From Streptomyces sp. NBC_00247 (GTDB lineage: Bacteria > Actinomycetota > Actinomycetes > Streptomycetales > Streptomycetaceae): DNA of 64,000 nucleotides. This document shows positions 17,997 through 26,989 of this stretch, one piece after another. A program made the position numbers and the translations under genes. The notes beneath the pieces were generated by a model. That model was given only the letters and a program-made list of their open reading frames with translations, made no database searches and was not told where the DNA came from. Each line of letters starts with the position of its first letter. Position 1 is the stretch's first letter. The DNA lies in NCBI RefSeq assembly GCF_036188265.1, contig NZ_CP108093.1:4732001-4796000 (forward strand). The letters are read 5' to 3'.

Positions 17997-19457
17997 TCAG
18001 CCCCGGCGGACCGTGATCGTCGTCCACGCGCCGACATGCACCTGGTCGCCGTCCTGGAGCGGAACCGGCACGTAGGGCTGGATCGGGTCCTCGGCACCGT
18101 TGAGCGTGGTGCCGTTGGTGGAGTTCTGGTCCACCACCGCCCAGCCCCCGTCCGGCTGCTTCACCAGGATCGCGTGCTGGTGCGAGACGCCCGGGTCCTC
18201 CGGCGGCACCGACAGGTCGATGTCGGGCGACTCGCCGGTGCTGTGCCGGCGGCGTCCGATGGTGACCTGGCTGCCCGCGAGTTCGAGGTGCTGCTCGGGG
18301 GAGTACGCGGGCAGGTTCAGCCCGGTCGCCTCCGGGCCGCTGCGCTGCATCATCGCCAGGAAGTAGTCACGGTCGGGCGCGATCACCGCGGTCCAGGTGG
18401 CGGCCCGCTGAGGCTCCTGCCCACCGGGACCCGCCTGCCCACCGGGACCGCCCTGCGCTCCGGGGCCGCCGGGACCCGCCTGGGCGCCCGGGAAGCCGCC
18501 CTGGCCGGGGAAGGGCGGCGAGAAGGCCACCTGCTGCGGACTCTGCTGCTGGAAGGGGTGCGGCGGCTGCTGGTGCGCGGGCGCGTGCGGCGCCTGCGTC
18601 CGGCCCTGGGCCTGCGAGGGCGGCGGCAGCATCCAGTCGTCCGCCTCCGGCGGGGAGGACGGACCGGGCGCGGGCGGCGCGCTCTGCTGGAACGCCTGCG
18701 GCGGGCTCTGCTGGTACGCGGCCGGCGGTCCCTGCTGGAACGCGGCAGGCGGCGGCCCCTGCTGTCCCGGCTGGCCCGGCTGGTTCTGCGGGAAGGACTG
18801 CTGCCCGGGGTGGCCGGGGTGGCCGGGCTGCCCGGGGAACTGGGGCTGTCCAGCCTGCGGGAACGGCGACTGCTGCTCCTGCGGACCCGGCCGGCCCTGC
18901 TGCGCCTGGGGGAAGGCCGGGGGCTGCTGGTTCTGCTGGAAGGCGCTCGGCGGCGCCTGCCGGCCGTCGCGGTCCGGCACGAGCGGCTCCGCCGGGCGGT
19001 TCAGCTGCGAGGGACGCGAGCCCTGGTACTCGAAGGGGTCACGCGGCTGCGGGGGCTGCGGGCCCGGAGCGTGCGGAGCCGGGGGTGCCTGCCGGGGGCC
19101 GGGCTGCGCCTGGAAGCCGGGCGGCAGATTGAGGCCGGGCGCCTGCCCGCCACCGGCGCCGGGCTGCGGAGCCAGCGGGGTGTACGAGGTCGCCGTGTTG
19201 GTGAGGAAGTTCCACCGGCACTCCTCGCAGAACGGCCCACCGGGCTCGCGCGGGGTACGGCACTGCGGGCAGAGCTCGACTCCGGCCGTCGGCTGTCCAC
19301 CGGGGCCGGGGCCCTGCGGATATCCGTATCCGGGCGCGGGCGGCGGAGGCGGGGGCGGAGGGACCGCACCGGGCGTACCGGCTCCGGTCATGCGATGTCC
19401 GCAGACCTCGCACCAGTCCTCGGAACCCGACTGGTGTCCGTTCGGGCAGGTCGGCAT
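17997..19457 (-). CDS. FHA-domain protein with two N-terminal zinc ribbons
   Basis: The 486-residue cytoplasmic protein has two zinc-ribbon-like modules (C4/C16-x2-C19 with His8; C63-x2-C66...C77-x2-C80). A long Pro/Gln/Gly-rich disordered linker (about 90-370) follows. The C-terminal FHA domain (about 390-486) shows TIGRR, the phosphothreonine-contacting GVSHQHA and NSTNGTTLNG. It should bind phosphothreonine sites made by the kinase encoded four genes upstream in the same direction. Unlike mycobacterial GarA or corynebacterial OdhI, the FHA is C-terminal and there is no visible ETT phospho-acceptor motif at the N terminus. It is the last gene of the signalling block, 137 bp after the vWA gene. 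Confidence 0.9.
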   Translation of the reverse strand: MPTCPNGHQSGSEDWCEVCGHRMTGAGTPGAVPPPPPPPPAPGYGYPQGPGPGGQPTAGVELCPQCRTPREPGGPFCEECRWNFLTNTATSYTPLAPQPGAGGGQAPGLNLPPGFQAQPGPRQAPPAPHAPGPQPPQPRDPFEYQGSRPSQLNRPAEPLVPDRDGRQAPPSAFQQNQQPPAFPQAQQGRPGPQEQQSPFPQAGQPQFPGQPGHPGHPGQQSFPQNQPGQPGQQGPPPAAFQQGPPAAYQQSPPQAFQQSAPPAPGPSSPPEADDWMLPPPSQAQGRTQAPHAPAHQQPPHPFQQQSPQQVAFSPPFPGQGGFPGAQAGPGGPGAQGGPGGQAGPGGQEPQRAATWTAVIAPDRDYFLAMMQRSGPEATGLNLPAYSPEQHLELAGSQVTIGRRRHSTGESPDIDLSVPPEDPGVSHQHAILVKQPDGGWAVVDQNSTNGTTLNGAEDPIQPYVPVPLQDGDQVHVGAWTTITVRRG

Positions 19458-19594
19458 GTCGGCGCTTCCCCCTCTCCTCGTCCGGCCCGGGGGCCGTCAT
19501 GCTGGTCGATCGCCGTACGCGCGGCGGGGCGGAGGGCCCGCCCTCGGCCGTGCGGACGACTCTGTCGCTCGGCTTCGTCTGTGTCGTTCTCTTG

Positions 19595-20935
19595 CTACTT
19601 CTTGACGCGAACGGTCTTGGTGGAGCGCGTTTCGAGGGTCATCTCGTCCGCTTCCGCAACCTTCGCTTTCAGTCGCACAGTACCCGTCGCGGCGTCGACC
19701 ACGTCGACCACCTTCGAAAGCAGCTTCGCGGTGTCCTCGTTGCCGGAGACCGTCGCGAGCTGCACCGCCCGGCCCAGTTTCGCGGTCGCTCCGTCCAGGT
19801 CGCCGGCCTTGCGGGCGTCGAGTCCCTGCTGGATCACCCGGGCCAGCTCGGCCTGGCCCGTATAGTGCGCGACCTGCGGATTCATCGCCGTGGACGCCAC
19901 CAGGTCGTCCGTCCACACCGCCCGCACCAGCCCCTGCGAGAGGGTCTGCGGAGCGCCACCGCCCGGGGGCGCGGGGAGGACCAGGGAGACGCGCGCCGCC
20001 AGCATCTCCTGGCCGAGCCGGGCCTCGGGAACCCTGACGCACACGTGATAATCGCGGGATTCGTCACCCCAGGAGCCGGTCGGATAGTCCCCGGCACGCG
20101 GTCCCGCCTGTGTCCGGCGCCCGGTCAGATCGGCGACCGCCGGAGCGACCTGCTTCACGAAGAGGATCTCGGTGTCCACCGGCGTCCAGAGTCGCAGCGC
20201 CACGTCCGCGACCTCCTTGCCCATGGCGTTCTCCATCATCCCCGTGAAGTCCGCGGCCAGCCCGGCCGGGTCGGCGACGATGTCGGCGGTGCCCAGCAGG
20301 GCGGAGGCGACGGCCGTGACCTCTTTCACCTCCCAGTCCGTGCCGACACCCCGGGCGTCACAGGTGAACCGGCCCGCGCAGGCGTCCAGCGCCGCCCGCA
20401 GGTCCTCCGGCGCCTCGTGCTCGTTGCGCCCGTCGGTCAGCAGGATGCCGTGCCGCAGACCCACCCCGGTGGTGCCGAACAGCCGGTCGGCGAGCCTGAG
20501 CCAGGTGCCGATCGCCGTACCGCCTCCCGCGCTCAGCCCGCGCAGCGCGTCCTTGGCCTGCGCCTTGGTCAGACGGTCGGCCTTGGCGAGCCGGCCATTG
20601 CCCGGGTAGACGTCCTTCGCCACGTGCGTACCGGCCACCACCGCGAAGAGGGTGCCGTCGCGCAGGGTGTCGATGGCCGCCGCCGTGGCGTCCCGGGCGT
20701 TGCGCATCTTCGTGGGCGGGTAGTCCATCGAGCCGGAGCAGTCGACCATGAGCACGACCGCCGTGTTCGACGCGGGCGCCACGCCCCCGGCGAGCGGCAC
20801 ACCCCCGGACGTGCCGCCGCCCGTGGACGTGACCGTGACGATCGCGTTGACCTCGCGGCCCCCCTCGGGGAGGTAGCTGTTCTGGTACACGTCCACGGAG
20901 AACTGCGGCTCTTGCGACTTGGAGAAGTTGGCCAT
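19595..20935 (-). CDS. von Willebrand factor A domain protein (TerY-like), intact MIDAS
   Basis: The 446-residue protein has a vWA domain with a complete metal-ion-dependent adhesion site: D65-C-S-G-S69, T140 (GGGTAIG) and D168 (LLTDGRNE). A beta-rich middle and a C-terminal helical part with TPR-like character (about 375-420) follow. There is no signal peptide, so it is cytoplasmic. The start MANFSKSQ is preceded by GAGGAGC. The architecture resembles TerY-class vWA proteins, which co-occur with PP2C phosphatases and kinases in the TerY-P triad; here those two partners are the adjacent upstream genes. A 260-bp gap before it may hold its own promoter. Role inferred: metal-dependent assembly of phosphoprotein complexes. 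Confidence 0.88.
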   Translation of the reverse strand: MANFSKSQEPQFSVDVYQNSYLPEGGREVNAIVTVTSTGGGTSGGVPLAGGVAPASNTAVVLMVDCSGSMDYPPTKMRNARDATAAAIDTLRDGTLFAVVAGTHVAKDVYPGNGRLAKADRLTKAQAKDALRGLSAGGGTAIGTWLRLADRLFGTTGVGLRHGILLTDGRNEHEAPEDLRAALDACAGRFTCDARGVGTDWEVKEVTAVASALLGTADIVADPAGLAADFTGMMENAMGKEVADVALRLWTPVDTEILFVKQVAPAVADLTGRRTQAGPRAGDYPTGSWGDESRDYHVCVRVPEARLGQEMLAARVSLVLPAPPGGGAPQTLSQGLVRAVWTDDLVASTAMNPQVAHYTGQAELARVIQQGLDARKAGDLDGATAKLGRAVQLATVSGNEDTAKLLSKVVDVVDAATGTVRLKAKVAEADEMTLETRSTKTVRVKK

Positions 20936-21195
20936 GGAGCGGCTCCTCGGTGCCCCACCGGTGGGACGGATACGGGTGTGCGGTTGACGCACCGGACGAC
21001 GTACCTGCCCGGGCGGGCGACCTCGCCGGGAACCTGGGTGCCCGGTGCGGGGAAGCGGCCGGGAAAGGCCGGAAAGCAGCTGTAAAACAGTCAGGATCGG
21101 TCGGGATCGGTCTGGGGTGGTCCGGAAGGCCTCAGGAGGCGGTCCGGGAGACGCCGGACGCGGCTTCGCGGGTGGCTGGGCGTCAGCCGGGAGCA

Positions 21196-22710
21196 TCAGC
21201 CGGAGTGTGCCCCGGCGGGCTGTACGGCGAACGGCAGCAGCGCCACCGTTACGTTGTCGTGGCCCCCGCCGTCGAGCGCGTGGCCCACCAGCACCCGCGC
21301 ACCGTGCAACGGGCGTTCGTGGGCGTCCCGGGGCAGGGCGGCGGCCATCTCCTCGGCGGTCTCCGCGTAGTTCCACAGACCGTCGGTGCAGACCACCACC
21401 GTGCCCGGCCGGTCCGGCTTGAACGCGGCGGTGTGCGGGTCGAGTTCGTAGGCGTCGGCGCCGAGCCAGCCGGTGATCGCGTGGGCGCGCTCGTCCGCGT
21501 ACGCCTGCTCCTCGCTCATCAGCCCGGCCGCCACCATCTGCGCGGCCCAGGAGTCGTCCTCGGTGAGCCTGACGGGCTGCTCCGTACGGTCGGACGGCAC
21601 CCAGTAGACGCGGCTGTCGCCGACCCAGCCGACGACCAGCAGACCACCGGCGGCGACCGCGCCGACCAGCGTGCAGGCCGGAGCGTTCTGGTGGCGGTGC
21701 GGGTCGTGCTCCGCCGCGCCCTCCTGCTCCTCGGCCAGGGCGTTGACTGCCCGGGAGGCCGCGACGATCGCGTCGTGCATCGCCTGCTGCGGGTGTTTGC
21801 CGCGCGGCAGCGACTCCAGGAGGGACTCGTCGGCGGCGGCAGCTGCGGCGGCCGAGGCCTCGTCGGGCCGGTGCGCCGAGGACACCCCGTCACAGACGAT
21901 CGCGACGACGGCGGGCGAACCGTCCGGCAGTGCGGTGGCCGACACCGCGAAGGAGTCCTCGTTGCGGTGGTGGCGCAGTCCGCGGTCGCTGACCGCCGCG
22001 ACCGGACCGAGCTCCCGCTCCATGTGGTCGCGTTCGCGCGGCTGGGCGTGGCCACAGGTCTCGCAGTACCCGTCGGCGTCGACCCGGCCGGCCCGGCAGG
22101 CGACACAGAGCCTCGCACCGGCGGCGGCGCCCGCCCCGGTCGCGGCGCCCGCACCGCGCGGGTCGGAGGCGGATGCGCCGCCCTCCGGAACGGCGGCCGG
22201 TGCGAGACCGGGGGTGGGTTCGGGTGCGGCGAGCTCGAAGTCCCCGGAGGCGTCGGTGCCGGTGGCGGAGCCCGCGCCGGTGCGCGGCTGTCCCGGCGCG
22301 GCCCGGTCGTCGTGCCGCACGGCGGGCGGTACGACGACCGGCGCGGCGGATGCGGCGAGTGCCGCCGGGGCGGCCGCACGGGCGGGCAGCGGGTGCCCCG
22401 CGGAGTCGACGCCCGGGAGGTCGGCCGGGCGGTGGACGGGCGCGGGCTGGTCCGAGGTGTCGGTCTCGGAGGCCTCCGGCCACTGGGTCGCCGCAGGCGT
22501 GGCCGGAGCCACCGGTGGCGCGGCCGGTACCGGAGGAGCCGACGGCGCAGGCGCAGGCGTGATCGCCATCGTCGGCCGGTCGCCCGGCCGTTCGGGCACG
22601 GCCGACAGGTCGTAGCCGCAGGCGCCGCAGAACAAATCGGCCGGCTCCAGCGGCTCCGCACAGCCGGGGCACGTCGGCAGGGAGGCCGTCTGCTGGTGGA
22701 TCTGTGACAT
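21196..22710 (-). CDS. PP2C-family Ser/Thr phosphatase with two zinc ribbons
   Basis: The 504-residue protein has a zinc ribbon C14/C17/C28/C31, a Pro/Ala-rich linker and a second ribbon C202/C205/C216/C219. A complete PP2C domain (about 235-500) carries the metal-binding signatures HHRNED (N250-D252), CDGVS (D274), GWVGDSR, CTDGLW and GGHDNVT. It should reverse phosphorylation by the upstream PknG-like kinase. The ATG is two bases after the pknG stop, so translation is coupled; a GTG twelve bases earlier is an alternative start. It is soluble, whereas PstP-type phosphatases carry a membrane anchor. Confidence 0.92.
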   Translation of the reverse strand: MSQIHQQTASLPTCPGCAEPLEPADLFCGACGYDLSAVPERPGDRPTMAITPAPAPSAPPVPAAPPVAPATPAATQWPEASETDTSDQPAPVHRPADLPGVDSAGHPLPARAAAPAALAASAAPVVVPPAVRHDDRAAPGQPRTGAGSATGTDASGDFELAAPEPTPGLAPAAVPEGGASASDPRGAGAATGAGAAAGARLCVACRAGRVDADGYCETCGHAQPRERDHMERELGPVAAVSDRGLRHHRNEDSFAVSATALPDGSPAVVAIVCDGVSSAHRPDEASAAAAAAADESLLESLPRGKHPQQAMHDAIVAASRAVNALAEEQEGAAEHDPHRHQNAPACTLVGAVAAGGLLVVGWVGDSRVYWVPSDRTEQPVRLTEDDSWAAQMVAAGLMSEEQAYADERAHAITGWLGADAYELDPHTAAFKPDRPGTVVVCTDGLWNYAETAEEMAAALPRDAHERPLHGARVLVGHALDGGGHDNVTVALLPFAVQPAGAHSG

Positions 22711-22712
22711 CT

Positions 22713-25601
22713 TCACACCCACGTCCGGGGGCGGAAACGGTTGGCCCGCTCCACCAGTTCGATCCTCTCGTCGCCCCGCTGAGCCAGCCGGGCGAGCATC
22801 CGATAAGAGCGTTCCAGCCCGAACCGGAGCCCCCGCTCGTCCAGTTCGCTGCCGAGCAGCTTCCGCGCGGCCGGCCCGGAGACCGCAGGGCCCGCGGACA
22901 CCCGGGCGGGTCCTGTGGAGAGTACCCAGTCCAGCGCGGTCCCCAGCACCTCGGTCGAGAGCCGTTCGCGGCGCACCGCGTCCAGCCCCAGCCCGGCCAG
23001 TGCCGTGATCTGGTCCGACGCGGCCGCCAGGTCGTCCGCCAGCGGCTCCGCGGGGTCCCGCCCGCGCAGCCGCGCGCGGACCGAGGCGACCCGGGCGGCC
23101 GTGAAGTGGATCGAGGCGGCGGGCACCGACTCCAGCGTGCGTACCGCGCCGGTACGGTCCCCGGCGGCGAAGCGCACCCGGGCGAGCCCGAACGCGGCGC
23201 TGACGAAGCTCGGATCGGTGGTCCAGACGAGGTGGTAGTAGTCGGCGGCGTTGTCCAGCTGCCCCAGCACCTCCGCGCAGATCCCGAGCGCCAGCTTGGG
23301 CGCCGGTTCGCCCGGGAACGCGTCGTACACCGCGTCGAAGGAGAGCGCCGCGCGCTCGCGGTCGCCGGTCACCAGGGAGACCACCCCCCGGTACCAGACC
23401 ACCCGCCAGTCGTCCGGGTACCGGGCCTCCAGCTCACCCAGCACATGGGCGGCCGCCGGGTACTCCGCCAGCTCCAGCAGGGCGCGCAGTTCGCGCAGCC
23501 GGGTCTCCGGCGAGGGGGCGGGGACGGTGCGCAGCGCGCCGATCAGCTCCGTGGGGGCCGCCGCCATCACCCCGGCCAGGAAGCCGGCGTTGGGGTCGCT
23601 CGCGTCGACGCGCGGCACCGGCAGCGAGAGCGCGGTGCGGCCCGCGTCGAGCCCGCCGAGCCACTGGCCGGCTCCGGCCGGTCCCGCGCCCGCACCGGAC
23701 GGCGTCACCGGAGCGCCCGTCGCCGGGCGCGCCGCGGGGAGGTGCGGGCCGGCGGCCGAGGGGGCGCCGCCCCACGCCCGGCCCGCCGAGCCGCTCGCGT
23801 GGGTGGGCGGGGCCGTCAGCGCCGCCGCCGAGGGCTGAGGCTGGTACCCGGCCGGCACGTATCCGGCGGGCGGAGTGTGTCCGGAAGGCTGGGTGTGTCC
23901 GGACGACTGCGTGTGTGCCGGGGGAGGCGCGTACCCGGGGGCGGGCTGCGCGTACCCCGGGGGCTGCGGCCCGACCGCTCCGGTCCGGGCCGCAGGGACC
24001 GCGCCGTACGGGCCGGAGCCCACCGGCAGCGCCGCCGCGACCGCCGGGACGGCCGCGCCCGGGGCCACGGACCCGGTGGGCTTGCGGCTCCGCTTCGGGC
24101 GGCGCGCGGACGGGGCACGACGGCTGCCGAGGCGCGAGACGTCGCCGGTCAGCTCGGCGAACAACTCCGTGTCCGTCACCCGCAGTTCCGGGCCGAACAG
24201 GGTGGACAGGGCCGGGCGCGGGCGCCCCGACTGGAGCGAGACGACCTCCCGCAGCACCCCCGTCAGCTGCTCGGCCATCTCCTCCGCCGAGGCGAAACGC
24301 CGCGCGGGGTCGGGATCGGTGGCGCGTACCAGCAGCCGGTAGAAGGACTCGTACGTCCGGAAGACCTCTATGTTCTCCGGGTCCGGCAGCGAGTCCACGA
24401 AGACGTTGGTGTAGCCCTGGAAGTCGAAGGTGAGCACCGCGAGGGTGCGCGCCACCGTGTACAGGTCGGAGGCGACCGACGGGCCGACCTCCCCGACCTC
24501 GGGGGCCTGGTAGCCCACCGTGCCGTAGATGGCCGACTCCTCGTCGTCCATCCGGCGCACCGCGCCCATGTCGATCAGCTTGAGCTGGTTCTCCGTCTGG
24601 ATCGCGTTGTCGACCTTGAAGTCGCAGTAGAGGAGGTTGCGGCTGTGCAGGTGGCCGAGCGCCTCCAGCGCCTCGATCCCGTACGCGCACGCCTGCTCCA
24701 CCGGCAGCGGATCGCGCCTCCCGGACGGTGTGCGGCGGTCGTTGGCGATCTCCTTGAGGGCCTTGCCGCCGACGTACTCCATCACGATGTATCCGTCCAG
24801 CGAACCGGTCCGCTGGTCGAGGTGCTCGACGAAGTTGTAGATCCGGACGATGTTGGAGTGCTCGATCTCCGCGAGGAAGCGGCGCTCCGAGATCGCCGCC
24901 GCCATGGCGTCCTGGTCACCGGTGTCCAGCAGGCCCTTGAGGACCACCCAGCGGTCGGAGACGGCCCGGTCCACCGCGAGGTACACCCAGCCCAGCCCGC
25001 CGTGCGCGAGGCAGCCCGCCACTTCGTACTGCCCGTGCACCACGTCACCGCCGCGCAGCTTCGGTACGAAGGAGTACGGGTGTCCGCACTTGGTGCAGAA
25101 CCCCTCCGTGCGGCCGGGCCGTTCGCCGCGCGCCCGGCCCACCGGCGCCCCGCAGTCCGAGCGCGAGCAGAACCGCTTCCGCTCGGGGACCTCCGGGTTC
25201 GCCATCACGGCCGCCCGCGGGTCGGGGCGCGGTACGTCCGGCACCTGCACCAGACCCGCGCCGAGGCGCCCCCGGCCGGAGGCCCCGGCCGAGGCGCCCG
25301 AGGCCCGCACCGACACGGACGGCGCGCTCCCCGCCCCGGCGGACAGGCCCCGCGACAGCCGGCCCGAGACGGACCGACGCGAGGTCGAGGACCGCGAGGA
25401 GGCGCGGGCCGAAGCGCGCGAACCGGCCGGCGAGGAGGCCGAACCGCCGCGCGCCGCACCCGCGATCCCGGTGGGCGGCGAGGCGACCATGCCGTTCGGG
25501 GAGACGACGGGGGCCAGACCGCAGGTGTCGCAGTACAGCTCCCCCTCGCCCATGTCCTCGTAGGAGCCCTCGCACGTGGGGCGCTGGCACCGGGTACTCA
25601 T
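22713..25601 (-). CDS. pknG: PknG-family Ser/Thr protein kinase with zinc modules and TPR tail
   Basis: The 962-residue protein is longer than the roughly 750-residue mycobacterial PknG. It has a ribbon C5/C10/C24/C27, a Ser/Arg/Ala-rich linker and a rubredoxin-like pair C145/C150 with C169/C172. The kinase domain (about 190-460) has LAHGGLGWVY, K222, catalytic D327 in YCDFKVDN (the PknG variant of HRD) and D344 in IDMG instead of DFG. A Pro/Ala-rich linker (about 540-670) leads to a C-terminal TPR domain (about 680-955). No membrane segment is present, as expected for PknG. In mycobacteria PknG controls glutamate metabolism and redox state through FHA proteins. The start overlaps the stop of the upstream coiled-coil gene (ATGA). 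Confidence 0.92.
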   Translation of the reverse strand: MSTRCQRPTCEGSYEDMGEGELYCDTCGLAPVVSPNGMVASPPTGIAGAARGGSASSPAGSRASARASSRSSTSRRSVSGRLSRGLSAGAGSAPSVSVRASGASAGASGRGRLGAGLVQVPDVPRPDPRAAVMANPEVPERKRFCSRSDCGAPVGRARGERPGRTEGFCTKCGHPYSFVPKLRGGDVVHGQYEVAGCLAHGGLGWVYLAVDRAVSDRWVVLKGLLDTGDQDAMAAAISERRFLAEIEHSNIVRIYNFVEHLDQRTGSLDGYIVMEYVGGKALKEIANDRRTPSGRRDPLPVEQACAYGIEALEALGHLHSRNLLYCDFKVDNAIQTENQLKLIDMGAVRRMDDEESAIYGTVGYQAPEVGEVGPSVASDLYTVARTLAVLTFDFQGYTNVFVDSLPDPENIEVFRTYESFYRLLVRATDPDPARRFASAEEMAEQLTGVLREVVSLQSGRPRPALSTLFGPELRVTDTELFAELTGDVSRLGSRRAPSARRPKRSRKPTGSVAPGAAVPAVAAALPVGSGPYGAVPAARTGAVGPQPPGYAQPAPGYAPPPAHTQSSGHTQPSGHTPPAGYVPAGYQPQPSAAALTAPPTHASGSAGRAWGGAPSAAGPHLPAARPATGAPVTPSGAGAGPAGAGQWLGGLDAGRTALSLPVPRVDASDPNAGFLAGVMAAAPTELIGALRTVPAPSPETRLRELRALLELAEYPAAAHVLGELEARYPDDWRVVWYRGVVSLVTGDRERAALSFDAVYDAFPGEPAPKLALGICAEVLGQLDNAADYYHLVWTTDPSFVSAAFGLARVRFAAGDRTGAVRTLESVPAASIHFTAARVASVRARLRGRDPAEPLADDLAAASDQITALAGLGLDAVRRERLSTEVLGTALDWVLSTGPARVSAGPAVSGPAARKLLGSELDERGLRFGLERSYRMLARLAQRGDERIELVERANRFRPRTWV

Positions 25602-26944
25602 CGTGTCTCCCCCTCGTCGCGGGGCCGGTCCTCGGGCGAGGACGTCCGGCCCGGCGCCATCATCTCGGTGGCCGCGTGCTGGTAGCGCAGCACCGCCTGC
25701 CCGGCGACCCGCAGATCGCAGGGCGCGCTCCACAGCATCCGGCGGGCCGCGTCGTACCGCTCGATCAGCAGCGGGTCCTCCGCGAGCCCGTGCCGCGCCA
25801 CCTTCGCGCGGTACGCGTCGAGCCGGCCCCGCAGCTCCGCCCGCACGGCGAGCGGCGCGGTGACCGAGGTCAGCGACTCGCGGGCGCGCAGCAGTTCCTC
25901 CTCCGCCTCCCGCTCCAACTGTTCGAGCAGCGGCGGGAGCCGGTGCCAGCGGGCGTGCCTGCGGTGCTCGGAGGCGGCGGCCAGCCGCTCCTGGAGCGCG
26001 GTCGGCGGGCCGCTGACCGCCGGCACCTCCGAGGCCGCGATCTTCGCCAGTACCTCGACCCGGGCGACCCGCGCTTCGGCCAGCGTGCGGTCCGCGCGCG
26101 ACAGCACGTCCCGCAGCCGCGCGAGCCGGTGTTCGGCGTCCCGCCGGACGGCGAGGACCGCCTCGATCTCCCGTCGCACCTCCTCCAGCGCGAGGGCCGC
26201 CCGGTCGTACCGCGCGGTGTCCGCGCGACCGCCGCCCGGCGCCGCGCTGCCGGAGCCCGGCAGCCAGAACGCCAGCGGGTCGGCGATGACCTGGGCCCGC
26301 AGCCCGGCCAGCTCCTGGGTGATCGACTCCAGGTCGTCGCCGGACGGGTGCTCGCCCGGCCTGACCCCGACGGAGTGGGCCAGCGAGCGGGTGCGGTGGA
26401 GTTCGGCGGCGAGCAGGTCGATCCGGGCGGGCAGCGCCGACCAGACGGAGTCGGAGGCCACCACCATGTCCAGCGAGCGCGCGTAGAGCGTGTTCATCCG
26501 GCCCACCAGCTCCTCCAGCGAGAAGCGCTCGGCGAGCCGGGCCGGACCGGCGACCGAGGGATCGGGCGCCACCGCCCCGTGCGCCACGGTGATCTCCCTG
26601 CCCCGGAGCAGCCCGGTGAGGGTCTGCAGGTCGTCCCGGTTGGGGTGCCGCCTGCGGGCGCGCACCGCGCGCGCCTCACCGAGCGCGTCGGCGTACGCGT
26701 CGAAGTACCCCCAGAGCAGGGTGATCGAGCGCTCGGTGGTCGCCCAGCGCTCCTTGGTCACCCCGGTCAGGTCGGCGCCCTCCAGCAGACGCCGGCCCGC
26801 GTGGTCCTGCAGGGCGAGGAGCGAGGTCTCGATCGCCTCGTGCTCCGCGCCGAGCCGGGCCAGCGCACGGTCCGCCTCGTCCCGGTCCATGACCGGTCCC
26901 GGGGGCCTTGCCGCGTAGCCGGGAAAGGGTCCCGCGACGCCCAT
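25598..26944 (-). CDS. Coiled-coil protein of unknown function inside the pknG operon
   Basis: The 448-residue protein is almost entirely Ala/Arg/Glu/Leu-rich helix with heptad-like stretches (about 25-140, 190-330 and 340-420), interrupted by a Pro/Gly loop near 225-240. No signal peptide, membrane helix or enzymatic motif is visible. The ATG is preceded on its strand by GGAGAGG; a second ATG 54 bases later is possible. It begins 45 bp after glnH and overlaps pknG by four bases, so it is co-translated with the kinase. It is absent from the mycobacterial glnX-glnH-pknG operon as I know it. A scaffold linking the membrane sensor to the kinase is an inference. Confidence 0.8.
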   Translation of the reverse strand: MGVAGPFPGYAARPPGPVMDRDEADRALARLGAEHEAIETSLLALQDHAGRRLLEGADLTGVTKERWATTERSITLLWGYFDAYADALGEARAVRARRRHPNRDDLQTLTGLLRGREITVAHGAVAPDPSVAGPARLAERFSLEELVGRMNTLYARSLDMVVASDSVWSALPARIDLLAAELHRTRSLAHSVGVRPGEHPSGDDLESITQELAGLRAQVIADPLAFWLPGSGSAAPGGGRADTARYDRAALALEEVRREIEAVLAVRRDAEHRLARLRDVLSRADRTLAEARVARVEVLAKIAASEVPAVSGPPTALQERLAAASEHRRHARWHRLPPLLEQLEREAEEELLRARESLTSVTAPLAVRAELRGRLDAYRAKVARHGLAEDPLLIERYDAARRMLWSAPCDLRVAGQAVLRYQHAATEMMAPGRTSSPEDRPRDEGETR

Positions 26945-26989
26945 CGCTCACCTCTCCGCTCTCCCCGACGGCCCGTGGGCCCGCCGGGA

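Noticed and set aside
22704..25685. Open frame of 993 codons opposite pknG
   Set aside because: It is the mirror of the pknG coding frame, whose kinase motifs are intact; nothing independent supports it.
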